Of a DNA stretch of 64,000 nt, positions 23,147-34,254 are shown one piece after another. The stretch comes from Icerya purchasi (lineage: Eukaryota; Arthropoda; Insecta; Hemiptera; Monophlebidae): NCBI GenBank assembly GCA_039619475.1, contig CM077115.1, positions 400,182,557 to 400,246,556 of the forward strand, given 5' to 3'. Position 1 is the stretch's first letter, and every line of letters starts with the position of its first letter. Below the pieces are notes generated by a model. That model was given only the letters and a program-made list of their open reading frames with translations. It made no database searches and was not told the origin of the DNA. Position numbers and translations under genes: made by a program.

Positions 23147-23811
23147 GTGAAAATTTGAAGAAATTTTGGGGAAACTTGGGTGAATTTTAACCATATGGAT
23201 ACAAATTGGGGTGAACTTTCAGCACCTGTATGCTAATTGGGGTGGATTTTGTCTACCTTGATGGGAATTAGGGATCGAATTAGCGGAACTGTCCAGGAAA
23301 ATTGGGGGGGGGGAACTCGGAGGAAATCCTTAAAATCAGGGGAAACTTGGGGTAACTTTGGGCTCTAAAAGAGAAATTGGGGTTAATTTTTAGCACCTGG
23401 ACATAAATTTGGGTGAATTTTGGACATCTGGACACAAATTGGGGTGAGTTTTGAGCACCTGGATGAGAATTTGGGGTGAAATTTCAGCAGCTGCCCTGGA
23501 AAATTGGGGGAAACCTGGACACTCGGGGGCACCTACCTCGGGGAAAATGGGGGAAATCGGGGAAATCGGGGGAAACTTGGGGTAACTTTGGGCTCTAAAA
23601 GAGAAATTGGGGTTAATTTTTAGCACCTGGACATAAATTTGGGTGAATTTTGGACATCTGGACACAAATTGGGGTGAGTTTTGAGCACCGGGGGACAAAT
23701 TGGGGTGAATTTTGAGCACCGGGGGATAAATTGGGGTGAGTTTTGAGCACCGGGGGGACAAATTGTGGTTGGTGACGTCAGACACCCCAGCTGCCCCATT
23801 TATACACTACT
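23147..23811 (-). repeat. G-rich subterminal repeats, right arm
   Basis: Mirror of the left subterminal block, with the same near-exact 118-bp duplication. On this strand it is a series of GGGG runs, so it could adopt G-quadruplex structure. Ends GACGTCA...CCATTTATACACTACT. Confidence 0.8.
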
Positions 23812-23817
23812 CCCCAG
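23812..23817. repeat. Right 6-bp target-site duplication (CCCCAG)
   Basis: Exact match to 7730-7735, directly after the last base of the element. Confidence 0.88.
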
Positions 23818-25850
23818 TGAAGCTAATATAAAGCATATAAAAATACAATTTTCGATTGGCTATATTTTCTATCCGAGCAAAATATTTTAATTTTCTCAAG
23901 CAGTTCTTTGCTTATTTTGATCAGTATAAACCAAAATAACCCAGAGCTCACCACGGGGAGGTGACTGCTAAACGAGCTCCAACCTACACCAACCCAACCA
24001 CCCAACCAATGTTGGTGAAGTTTTTCGCAAATTGTATTTTTATTTTTTTTTTTGTACTGAATTTTGCTGATTTCTCTTGTAAGTGTTAATCTTAAAATCT
24101 GTAAAGCTCTTCTCTTCGTATAAGGCCATATACAGTAGCTTTCATGTCTTTTCATTATTTCAATGTGACAAAACAATCTTAAAATTCACCATTTCTATAA
24201 AATATTTTAGAGCTCATTATCCGTATGAACACTTCACCATTGAAAATGGTTTAATTATTGAAAAGCGCGGTCTTCTATTTCTATTTCGTTCTGGACTTTA
24301 AAATCCAGCTTTAGTATTTTCGAAATATTTTTGGTTCTCCGTTTTTTTTTTTTACAAAAAAATTTCATTTTCCTTTATGTTTTCTACATCCGAACAAATC
24401 GTTATTATTATTATTATTATTTTAATGTTTTCAGCAATAATTCACTTATTTTAAAAAGCTGATAATAATAAATTTACATCCTTCTTATTTTTATACATTG
24501 GCTCTAGGTTTTCAAGTTTTCCCGCGTTCATCTATCGGTCATTGTTGTATGTTGATTCTTCTTTTCGTACCTTAACTGTTTCGTAGGTCCCATATTGCTG
24601 TTTTCTCTATATACTTTATTTCTACTTCATCTATTATATTTCTTTCCTTTTATTATCAGTTCCTTATTTTCCTTATATTCCCGTTACTTTTACTAATTTT
24701 TTCGTTCCACATATTAAACTTTTTTCAAAGTTACTTACTATCGTATACTTCATTATTGCTTTTTAACGCCAATACAATCCTAATATGACTTCTAAAAGTA
24801 CGGCGCACGTTAGTTTTACCGATAAATTTTATAGAAACTACTCGCTATCCCATTTTGCCATTCCGTAGGTTTTAAAATTCGACGTAAAGAAAGTTCCGTT
24901 CGCGTGCTTACATGAATCGCATGCAGCGAATAATCATCTTTTCCGTACTTGTAATGTATCAGTTTCGTTTCCACCAGTTTTGTCTTTGTAACACGAAAAT
25001 TTTATCAAACGAAATCATACTGAATTTTATCAAATTTTCAGTCGGAACATCACCACCAACGAGAGCAACAAAGTGGTAATATTTTGCTAGCATAAGTTAC
25101 ATTAACAGTATAGTGTGAGTCAAAAAATCCTTCGAATAAATTATAAAACATATGCTAAAGTTGTTGTGCCCAGATAATTTTGAACAAAACTTGGATCAGT
25201 TTGATTTGATGGTACAATTTGAAACTTTACTTTATTAAAATTTATCGTGGACGATGTTTCTCATTCTCTTATAAAATTTCCCCAGGGAATAAAATACAAT
25301 TTTTTGAACCAACTGTTCTTCTATGTAATTTGGTAAGGATATAAAAGGAAGTTTATTCCATGCGGTTTAACTTAGATTATCTCCACCACATCTGAACACC
25401 ACCAGCTAAGACAAATTTATATTCAATTTAAAAAACAACTTGAATTAGTTTTCAAACGGTTCTTTAAATTATCACGCAGGCCCACGAAATCAGTCCAGGT
25501 GTCAATTTAGACACGAGCATTATTTGTAAAAACGATAGATAAGTAACAACTCTGTAGACAGCAATTATTTCGCTCGAAATTTCGATCGTCGGTCTGAATG
25601 ATGCCAGAATCTTGATTATTAACGTGAGATTTACAGATTCATAAACGATGTCAATACCTCAACTGAAAAAAAAATTTTGAATAATAAAATTATCGAAAAT
25701 TAAAAAAAAAAAAAAAGAAATGTTCCCTAGTGATGATCATTTTTTGAACTGGGAGTTTTTAAATTGTACCTTTTAACCCTATTTGTAATCATAAAGAACA
25801 CATAAGTCCGATATCGTAAAATGTAAAATAAATTTCATATTTAGTAAATA
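23818..25850. other. Intergenic
   Basis: AT-rich with a (TTA)n tract at 24402-24421. No convincing gene; the 23823-24176 frame is low-complexity. Faint junction-like words of the exon-relic array occur near 25.65 kb (ATACCTCAACTGAAAAA), so the array may once have begun here. Confidence 0.4.
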
Positions 25851-25854
25851 TTAC

Positions 25855-26036
25855 CCGAGTCGGAAAATATTCGAACACATCAATCGCGTTGTAATTTTCT
25901 TTCTTCGTAATATTTTCCGCTTCATCGAACTCTGAATAGAAATACTTACATCGAAGTAAGGGATATCATTAAAATAAAATAAATCTTGTTTCTACGCTGT
26001 ATTTCAACAGTTCCTCGAAACAGCAGTTTTTTAAAT
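25855..26036 (-). pseudogene. Exon relic A
   Basis: Starts after GGCGACACAG and ends ACTCGG|GTAA. One frame reads LKNCCFEELLKYSVETRFIL, two adjacent stops, then CKYFYSEFDEAENITKKENY and NAIDVFEYFPTR to the donor. The last 34 codons are open and look coding. This is the best-preserved C-terminal block of the repeat family. Confidence 0.5.
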
Positions 26037-26166
26037 CTGTGTCGCCTATAATCATCAAAGATTCCTTTTCATCAGATTAGAAGTTTTATTGTAAATATCG
26101 ATCGGGTACCGTAATAAAAAGATATCAATTATCATTGTTTCCAAGATAGATGTTATAAGTGTTATA

Positions 26167-26199
<33 letters not shown>

Positions 26200-26202
26200 T
26201 AC

Positions 26203-26390
26203 CTATTTGAACGTCAGCGCTACCACTATTTATAGTCGCAAATGATTTTCTATTACTCGTACATCGAACTCTGAATAATAGTACTTACTTCGAACGAACT
26301 GAATTTGAGCCGTATTAAAATCAATACCGGTATTCCAGTTGTTGCCACTCTTTATTAAAATAGCAGTGTTTTTGAATGCTAGAACCGAAT
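26203..26390 (-). pseudogene. Exon relic B
   Basis: Reads NTAILIKSGNNWNTGIDFNT, then AQIQFVRSKYYYSEFDVRVI, stopping at a TAA before the donor-like AAATAG|GTAAT. It shares SKYYYSEFD with relic A. The acceptor is damaged (ATTACAA instead of ATTACAG). Beside a (TA)n tract at 26163-26199. Confidence 0.5.
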
Positions 26391-26726
26391 TTGTAATGGA
26401 AAAAAATAAGTATAATATCCCTAAATTCAAAATAAGAGTTTTACTTAGTACGAATACCTAAAATGAAAATGTTTCATATCAACCGCATGTTTGTATACAT
26501 TTATTAAATGATTTCTGCTACGAATACTTCAAACTATGAATAATTGTGATTACCTTGCTATCAAACGAAATCATTCTAACGTCGACCATTGTAAATGTAA
26601 CCATTCTATTAGTCAGCATTTTTATAGACCGTAAACAGTAACCGCATTTGCAATAAAAAAAAAGCATACATGAAATGTCATAACGTCCGAAATAAGTTTT
26701 ATTTAATAGTATGTCATAAATATTAC

Positions 26727-26901
26727 CTGAGTTGGAAAGTATTTAAACATGAAGCAACTTTTACGATTTTCTACTACACGAGAGACGTTAATAATAAAAG
26801 TGTGTTCAACGTGGTGCACTTGAAATGGTATGAAATTAAAAAAAAAATATTCGCAAGGCTCATCAGTAACCATTCTCGAAATTATCTAAGCTGCATTTCA
26901 T
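26727..26901 (-). pseudogene. Exon relic C
   Basis: Good acceptor (TTCAGTTACAG) and donor (ACTCAG|GTAATA). After two stops the frame reads FNFIPFQVHHVEHTFIINVS then RVVENRKSCFMFKYFPTQ, which aligns with relics A and B over FN---Q and the end motif. Confidence 0.5.
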
Positions 26902-27183
26902 CTGTAACTGAAAAATATAAGTGCGGTATTAGTATGCCAACATAAATTTTATCAAATTCATTTTTATATTTACTTTGAAAAGTTTCATAACCTGCCAGTT
27001 TATACTTTGTTTTATTACTTCGACCTTTAATTAATAATTCTGAATTCCATGGAACAGCATTAGCAACCCCGCTCTCTAAAGAGAATTCGACAATTCGAAC
27101 TGTATGCTTGTAATGAAAAAAATTAAATGCGCAGTACTATTATATTCAAAATAATTTGTATTGGATATATATTTTTTAATTAC

Positions 27184-27375
27184 CTGATTCTGAAGAAATT
27201 CAAAAGTTAACTCGCGTTGTTCTTTTATATTTGTCTTATTTTAAACTTTAAATAACAAGGTCTGAAATTAAACGATATTGATGGCAAAAAGAAAAAAAAC
27301 AAACTTACCGATTTTAGCATTTTTCTGCGACTGTTCTTCCAATGGAATATTCCAGATGGAGTACTTTAACTGCGT
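27184..27375 (-). pseudogene. Exon relic D
   Basis: Begins after TTTTGATTACAG with TQLKYSIWNIPLEEQSQKNA, ends NIKEQRELTFEFLQNQ before CAG|GTAATT. A possible tiny internal intron (GTAAGT...TTTCAG, 27262-27308, 47 bp) sits between two blocks; alternatively it is simply decayed coding DNA with two stops. Confidence 0.4.
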
Positions 27376-27448
27376 CTGTAATCAAAAGCAGTAATTGAAG
27401 TATAATAATATTCACATGTTTTATTGTTTTTTGCTTTTTTTTTGTTAC

Positions 27449-28045
27449 CTAAGTGAAAAGTTTTCAAACGTCAACTACACTATTATTTCGAACTATATAA
27501 AAACCTTGCAGCATTTATTTCTTTTCCAGCAACGCTTTCTAAAGCAGCATTCTAGAAATGTTGTAGCTGTAATAAAAATAATAAGCGTAGTATATTATTA
27601 TGTTCCAAATAACTCACATATTAAGTATATATTTTTCTATTATTGTGTTCTAAAAATACTCAAACAATTACCATAATCTGTTATACTCACGTTATTCGAT
27701 CTTTACGTAACGCTACTTACACATTGCTCAGATTTGACATGGAACGATATTAAAGCTAGGACTTGAAATTAATAAAAAATTTTTGTGACCATTTTTCTAA
27801 TCATCTGCTCCAAGCAGAATACGTCCCGCGCATCTGTAATCAAAAAAAAACTAAGTGCAGTATTAAAATCAATTTTATTGGAAATTTTTCTTCCTAGCGA
27901 AAACTTTTTAAACGTCAGTCATATTCTGCCATTCCATTATAACGGTTCTCCGCTAATCCGCGAACGGTGAAAAAGCATTCTCCAAATGTATATTTTTCAA
28001 CACCGCTCTCGAAAGCAACACTCTAAAATTTACGTTGAAGTATAC
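27449..28045 (-). pseudogene. Exon relics E, F and G
   Basis: Three weaker units: 27449-27566 (ends VVDV, stop, KLFT before TTAG|GTAAC), 27672-27834 (begins ARDVFCLEQMIRKMVTKIFY after GATTACAG) and about 27895-28045 (FRVLLSRAVLKNIHLENAFS, later VIMEWQNMTDV). E and G align with each other over LL--A-L and DV-K-F. Confidence 0.4.
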
Positions 28046-28115
28046 CTGTAAAAACGAAAACAAATGCAATACAATTATTTTCAAAATAAGTCATATTGTG
28101 AGTATATTCTATTAC

Positions 28116-28294
28116 CTGGTTCCGAAAATATTCAAACTTTAATCACATTCTATTAATTTTTCGTTATTTTGAACTTCAGTAAAATCGCTTACACCGGTGA
28201 AATTTTAAAATGAAACGATATTAAAGTGAAAATAGTGGCAATTATTTCCTGTAGTTGTTTTCCCAATCAGCTGTTCCAGATAGGGTATTGTAAT
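28116..28294 (-). pseudogene. Exon relic H
   Basis: Acceptor TAATTACAG, donor ACCAG|GTAATAG. Reads ITIPYLEQLIGKTTTGNNCH YFHFNIVSF in one frame, a stop, then NFTGVSDFTEVQNNEKLIEC, a stop, and SLNIFGTR. Two stops in about 60 codons. Confidence 0.45.
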
Positions 28295-28365
28295 CTGTAA
28301 TTAGAAAAAAAAAAAAAGTATAGCCATGTTCGATATGAGTTTTATCGAAAATGTATGTTTATTAC

Positions 28366-28796
28366 CTGAGTGAAAAGCTTTTGACCGGTAACTGTACTAT
28401 TCCTAAACCACTTTGAAGACTCTCCGTTATTTCGAAATATGAAAATGCTTCCTTAAGTTTCAAATGAAAGAAATCGGTCTAGATCTTCTATATTTGTATA
28501 TCTTTTTGGTAAAAATTTCTCTAAAACTCTGTATTACATCTAAGAATCAAAAAAAGTCAGTATTAAACTAAGTATTATTGATACATCGTAATATGTCGCG
28601 GACAAGGATCTTGGAACGTTATTTTCGTCTCATTTCATTGTTCTGAAACCCTTATCTGCAACATTGAATTCTGATTATCTACTACGTGTTCATCAAACCT
28701 GGGCTGAGCGTAAACATTTTAAAGCCAACTGTAAAACTTTCTAGTTGTACTTTTTTCTGCTAGTCCAGTTTTCTAATCAAAGTTTTAAAATTTCAT
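28366..28796 (-). pseudogene. Exon relics I and J
   Basis: 28366-28539 has a good donor (ACTCAG|GTAATAAAC) and a changed acceptor (TTCTTAG). About 28590-28796 begins after TTTGATTGCAG with EILKL, stop, LENWTSRKKYN and several further stops. Both are clearly decayed. Confidence 0.35.
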
Positions 28797-28825
28797 CTGC
28801 AATCAAAGAAAAATCTGAAATGCGG

Positions 28826-28829
<4 letters not shown>

Positions 28830-28873
<44 letters not shown>
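28830..28873. repeat. (AT)n microsatellite
   Basis: Pure AT dinucleotide run of about 44 bp inside an intron-like spacer of the exon array. Similar runs occur at 26163-26199, 37988-38042 and 63299-63327. Confidence 0.95.
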
Positions 28874-28877
<4 letters not shown>

Positions 28878-28899
28878 GTCATTTTTATTAATAGATATG

Positions 28900-29110
28900 G
28901 ACATTAGACGAGTTGAAAAATATGCGAACATCAACTACATTGTGTACTCCCTGATTGTTTTCTGTCACATTCTGAGCAGCTTTGCTATCCCCACCGGATT
29001 TGAAACAAAACCATCTATTGAAAAACCAGCGCAGATTTTCTAATTGCATACCTTTCTGCCATCTGCTAGTCTGAAACTGTAGTGACTGCATTCTGTTACC
29101 GTGTCTATAA
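28900..29110 (-). pseudogene. Exon relic K, the longest open unit
   Basis: An uninterrupted frame runs across the whole unit (28888-29130): MQSLQFQTSRWQKGMQLENL, RWFFNRWFCFKSGGDSKAAQ, NVTENNQGVHNVVDVRIFFN. It aligns with relics A-C over WFFN / DFN, S-------NVTE-N and DVR-FF. The donor has mutated (CTCGTCTAAT in place of CTCAGGTAAT), and the acceptor region reads GATTATAGACACGGTAACAG. This unit gives the clearest view of the ancestral exon. Confidence 0.5.
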
Positions 29111-29474
29111 TCACGGAATACAAATATCATATTATTTTCTCAATAAGCGTTACTAAATGTAATTTTTCATATTAACAAAATATTATTCAAACCACAGTTC
29201 GACTCTACTATAATTTTAAACATCATTCTGCCATGTTATTTTCTGGAAGATGGAAGCAGTTTCTTTTGCAGACCTTGAAACCATTCAATCCTCCGCGTGT
29301 GACCATTCCCCTGGTAGTTCAAGATCGTACATTAAAACTGCATCTGTAATTAAAAAAAACCAAGTACATTAAATCATTGTGAACATAATTAGCGCTTTAT
29401 TAATTGAATTTGAAAAAATATTATCATGAAACGAATTCCTGAAACTCAAAGGCATATTGTGCATTTATTATATT

Positions 29475-29780
29475 AACGCGGAATTTAAACTACGCTTGAT
29501 TAGATGCTATATATGACCTACAGTAACGTACGGAGCTGAAACATGGACGCTCACGGCAGCCGCTTCGAAAAAGATTGGAACGTTCGAAAAGTGAATTTAT
29601 CGACGGCTCTTGAAAATCAGTTGGACTCAAAAAAAAAAAAAAAGCAACTAATGATAAGGTGCTACGACGTTTACAAAAAAATCCAGGAACTGCTAACCTT
29701 AATTAAAAAGCGAAAGATAAATTATATCCGGGCCACATTATGAGTGCAACTAATGTTGCAAGGAATAGTTTAGGACAGAC
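29475..29780 (+). pseudogene. RTE-type LINE C-terminal fragment
   Basis: Plus-strand pieces RLIRCYI, then TVTYGAETWTLTAAASKRLE at about 29518-29580, and later YPGHIMSATNVAR near 29725, match the 'K--LYG-E-W-L-----RLE-FE----R----' and 'YLGHI-R' ends of RTE-like reverse transcriptases. Frames are broken by an A-run and stops. It interrupts the right edge of the exon-relic array. Confidence 0.65.
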
Positions 29781-32700
29781 TGAGAATGTATTGGCTAGAT
29801 AATATAAGAAGCTGGATAAGCATTAACAATACAAGACAACTAACAAACGAGGTAATTACTAAACATACCGGTGGACGATATTTAAGCGGATAAGGCAAAG
29901 AAAGAAGAAGAATATTCAAACAACGTTTTGCATGCCACATTTTCCTGCTTATATTTTGAATTACACTTTTACCACCATACATATGTTGAGTTTTGAAAGA
30001 GAACAGTAATTAAAGGAGTGCACTTCCGCAGTCGTTCTTTGCATTCGCAGATTTATGTTTTGAAACCTCGTATTACCCTAATAATTAAAAGAAACTTGTA
30101 AAATGCTACTCCGTTCAAACTGCACCGATCATATTTTATCGCCAGCTAAAAATTATTCAAAAGAAAACCCTAAATAGCGGAAAACGTATACATTACGTGT
30201 TAATCCCACGCAGAAGAGACTTTGGAGGTTTTTGTAAATTTCATAACATTTTTAATTCAGTATAGAACACATCCTTTCTTTGCTTTCGTTTTAGCGTCAA
30301 CTTTCACTATTTTCAATGCATACATCCGGGCGTTCACCTTACAGCCACTAGTTAAAAACACTATCGTTTCCTCTGTAATTTTCTGAGACGATCAGAGAGT
30401 CCTTTAGGATCACCTAATTATTTCATCAATGTATAACAGTTAAGACGTACTTTGAATACGACTATTGAATTTATTGCCATTATTATTTTCCACTATTCTT
30501 TCGTCATTTATAATATCTAATAGTCTTAATATTTATGTAAAAACTGTTTGATGTTTTAACCAGTGTTTTATTATTTCTACTGTAAGCAGGTTATCCTCCA
30601 TTTGTACTTTGACTTGACTGCAAATAGGATGTTATTACAGTTGAATGCGATTAACGATTAACCATTTCCGATAGAGGACACAAACGTTCATTTCAAATGT
30701 ACCTGGAATCAAACGAAATAAACGCAGTATTCGTGTTCGAAATATCTAATCAATTATAAGCTAGCATGATGTTTTATAAAGTGCAAAGAAATCACAAATG
30801 CAGAAAGGTCACATTTAAGTTTCTTTAGTAATTCTGGACGCTAAAAGATCACCGGTTATTAAGAACTGCTTTTCTACCGAAATGTAATAACAGAAAGTAT
30901 AACTGTGATTTACAATAACCGCTTTTAAGATCCTTATTTTACATTTTAGAACGAAATATGTCCGTGGCTTTAATCAAAATGCAATTATTTAATGTAATGA
31001 AGCTTTTTTCCTCGCTGTGACTGTTCTACCAACTTTTCAGATCAACAAATTTAAAAACATTTGGCCGGAGCATAATCTATGCAGTATCGAATGCATATCG
31101 CAGATGTTTCGTTGCATAGATATGAACCACAACATAATAGGAAAGCAATTGTAGATTTTTAAAGTAAACACAAAAAAATTGTAAATAAAATAACAAATAC
31201 TAGAAGCGCTCCATGGAAGTTAGGTAAAAAATAGAATTTCCAGATTTTCCGATTTTATGTGATTTCGTGGCTTTTATTAATAAATTTAAGCCGGAGAAAC
31301 AGATTATTTTTTCGAACAACAAATCATGACAAATAGCCTATAAATTCAAAACTTGTGCATGACTAATTCAATGGTTTTATATCAAGTATGCTCCTAACTA
31401 ACAAAAACAAAAGAATGTGTAACAAGTGTAAATAAAATAATCGAAAATATATACATATACCCGAAACTGTTTGGAATTTTACATATAGATTTGTTGAAGT
31501 TCTGATCGAGAGACGAATATTTACGAGAGTAGATTTATTAATAAACAATAGTAAGTAAGGAAGAATTCTCCAAATATTTTGAGAATATGAAAAATCAGTG
31601 AAAATATTAATAATCATGAAAAGTAAATATAGAGCGCCTGAAAACCGGAATTTATTATGGATAGAAACGAAATCATCGAAAGTAGAAGCGGTTGTTTTAG
31701 TAAAAATAGGATGTAATAACGATAGGACTGATGAAAAAAATAGGTTTATCAAAAAACTGTGATTAACCGTAAGATTGGGATATTTCTAAAATGCAACTAC
31801 ATTGAGCGAAATGAGCGGAAGATGGATTACTTTTATAATACTAAATATGTAAAATGGGATTATCGGAAATAATTGGATTTAAAGAGCTATAATGAATGAT
31901 AGTACCGATAACAAGATACAAGCCAATTAAGAAAATTTTTAAAACGCGCTTAATTATGGGCAACAATGAAATAGAACGTAGTATAAGAAATCGGATAAAT
32001 TATTTCAACTAACGCAGTCCCCCCCGGAGAAACAGAGAACGAGCAAAAGATCAGTACAAATTCTATAACAGGATGAACGAAATCATAAAAGAATGATGCG
32101 AAATAAAATATGTCATTACCATTAAAAAAATAGCTATCAAGAAATACGAACAACAAAAACAAGAACGAATAATCAGTCTTGTGATATTCCTCCGAAATAG
32201 GGTTCAATATCCGAAGCACATCATGAAATCTAATAGTATTGGAAAGTGAAAATAATAGCTGACAAACCAGGACGTAAACACGTTAAAACGAAATCATCGA
32301 AAATATATTTGGAATTGAGTAAAATATAAACATATTGTAAATGACAGATTGAAAAACACATTTGTGATACCATTAATATAAATGAGACCTGAATCCAAAC
32401 TACAGTAGATTACAAGTCGTAGAAAATGTGAAAGCAACGACACAATATAATACTGAATCTTCGTAACGGGCTGAAGCTAATTAATTGAAAGTTTATATTA
32501 AATGAAAATATAACCCTCCGATGAAAAAGCAAGGCAGACGGAAAAAGAGCAGTCAGTGAGGATAGTAGTCCACGATATTTCTAGACATGCGTCGGAAACT
32601 ATGAAATTAGTGAAAACTACCGAAAAAGATTCATAGATCACTAAATTCACTAAATGTTTACACTTATCTTCAAAATTATCTCAAGTATGTATTCCATACA

Positions 32701-34254
32701 CGAGTTTTATTCTAACTAGATTGCAGAAAGGATAACAATAGAAATGTCACCTACTTATCCACTCGCATAATCGATAGCAACCGATTAACGATTGCCGTTG
32801 AAGAAATGATTATTTCCAGAATGAAGCGCTGAAGTATAAAATAATTAAGAAGAAGAAATCTGAAAGCGGTTATAGTCGTCATTTCTCCCTTTACGGAAAA
32901 AAAATACTCAACAACGGTGAATAGCAAGAACAAAAATTACTGCGATGAAAAATTGAAGGCAAACTACAAAGTTTATATAAACGATTAGTATCGTCTTTCT
33001 GTTACCTGTCTGCATTAAATGATTCACTTTTACACTACCTGCAAAGGAAAATATTTAATAATTAACTACGATCAGGAAATAATCACTACGATGACCAACC
33101 AATACTATTCCTATATGTCCTGGCAAAAACATTACTAATGTAAATTATTCACCAGAAATGCCAACAAAAAGCTTTCGCTGCATCTAACACAAATTGGTAA
33201 CAAAATTGAACATAAATCTCCCCCCACCAAATTGAAAATCGATTATGTACCGTTTTTATCCCATCTACGTCTTTGACCGATTCTTTCGCTAGCACAAATA
33301 TATTTGATAGGTATAAAAAAAACATGTGTAAGAAGTACAGGGAATACATCCATGAGGAAGTACTACTAATTCTACATTTAATTAAGAATATTTCACTTCC
33401 ATCTGGAACAAGTCGGAGCGTTGAACGGCTACTTGCTGAATCTTCGACGGAAAAAGCTGTAGTTTACAGATGATCCTGAAGCGTTGGTATGATGAACTGC
33501 TTCATTGCTGAGACGCTGCTGATGTTCCTGCGGCACCTGAAATAACATACAAAAAGCCTACTCCTACCTAAGAAAATAAAATCGGCTAAATAATTTCGTA
33601 CGCCAGTTATGCCTCTAATCATTTATTTTTTATGCTCGCTTTTTTACTTATATTAATTATCGGGGAAAAGAAATGCAATTAGTCACGAATTCTAAATTTA
33701 ATTACGAGTATTGTGTGGCAATTCGGAGCGTTGAACGGCTACTTGCTGAATCTTCGACGAAATAAATGCTGTTTACAGATGATTTTGTAGCATTAAAATG
33801 CTACGCTGATTACTTTCTTTTTTGTTCTTCTGAAGCAAATTTTTAATATAAATGAAAGCCCCCCCCCCCCCTTATCTATTACAAATCGGTTGTATCGTTT
33901 ATGCCCCTTTCGCGGTTTTCTTCTAGACTGAAATTTTTTATAAAGATACGTTAGATTAAATTCGTATTCGAATTCCGAATATTTCTTATTTAATTTTTAA
34001 CGACGTTCCTAGTAAATTACTTCTGCTGACTTTATGAACTAACCCATTATAATTTCGTATTAATAAAGCGAGTCGTCATAAAGTCCTTCTGGACTAACCG
34101 AAATTTTGTTTCCGGTCGGGCTCATTTTCACTCTCATGTGCGCTCACAAAATCCTTCCTCATAATAAGGCTGAGAAGTTACTGCCCCTACCGAATTAATT
34201 TACTGAAATTCAATCGTGAAACTTCTTCTTCTTGTTGGTGCTGTATCTGCATTA
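29781..34254. other. Intergenic, AT-rich
   Basis: No gene that I can support. Further junction-like words of the array (CCTCTGTAATTTTC near 30372, GTACCTGGAATCAAACG near 30696) hint that decayed units once extended to about 31 kb. Minus-strand frames at 31363-31752 and 31950-32219 are Leu/Phe/Ile-rich and look like products of AT bias. A C10 tract lies at 33861-33870. Confidence 0.4.
33376..33800. repeat. Diverged direct duplication
   Basis: The 33-base word starting TCGGAGCGTTGAACGGCTAC occurs at 33411 and again near 33720, each preceded by TTAATTA-GA-TATT and followed by CTTCGACG-AA and TTTACAGATGAT. The two units are about 310 bp apart and have drifted outside the core. Confidence 0.8.

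Larger units (their letters stand above)
7736..23811. mobile_element. 16.1-kb palindromic element, Polinton-like insertion signature
   Basis: Two long arms (7736-15490 and 15931-23811) are reverse complements, with paired coordinates summing to 31547 in the outer part and 31421 in the inner part. They flank a 440-bp loop. The ends read AGTAGTG...CACTACT, and a perfect CCCCAG duplication brackets the element. Known of the family: Polintons/Mavericks are 15-20 kb, make 6-bp duplications, and end in AG/CT. Unlike them, this element has no recognisable PolB, integrase, protease, ATPase or capsid gene, and nearly its whole length is inverted repeat. Arms differ at few sites, so insertion is young or the arms are homogenised. 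A non-autonomous or defective derivative is inferred. A missed-adapter assembly artefact is unlikely, given the target duplication, the unique loop and the arm length difference. Confidence 0.85.
15931..23811 (-). repeat. Right arm of the 16-kb inverted repeat
   Basis: Reverse complement of the left arm, 7881 bp. Its differences include one extra tandem unit near 17.2 kb and scattered substitutions, for example in the terminal block (GGGGTGTCTGAC here, GGGGCGTCTGAC on the left) and A272V in the gene. All features of the left arm are mirrored. Confidence 0.9.
25851..29350 (-). repeat. Array of about 12 related exon-like relics
   Basis: On the minus strand, units of about 290 bp repeat: an acceptor-like TTTTTGATTACAG, then 120-190 bp of exon-like sequence, then (A/C)CTCAG|GTAAT, then about 80 bp of A/T-rich intron-like DNA sharing TAAAACTTATTTTGAA. 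Donor positions include 25851, 26198, 26722, 27180, 27444, 28111 and 28361; acceptor positions include 26037, 26902, 27376, 27567, 27835, 28295 and 29344. The exon parts encode alignable peptides ending like DVFEYFPTR or MFKYFPTQ. Most have one or more stops, so the array is decaying or the frame is more complex than I can see. Confidence 0.6.

Noticed and set aside
7736..23811. Palindrome as a sequencing or assembly artefact (missed hairpin adapter)
   Set aside because: An exact 6-bp duplication at both ends, a unique 440-bp loop, arm-specific substitutions and an extra tandem unit in one arm are not expected from mirrored reads. Long reads should still confirm.
7736..23811. LTR retrotransposon, Galileo-type fold-back or parasitoid-wasp viral segment
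   Set aside because: Repeats are inverted, not direct; tips are AG/CT rather than TG/CA; the duplication is 6 bp rather than 7-8; and no viral segment motif or gene was recognised.
31363..32219. Leu/Phe/Ile-rich minus-strand frames resembling membrane proteins
   Set aside because: Composition matches AT bias; no conserved motif, start context or splice signals.
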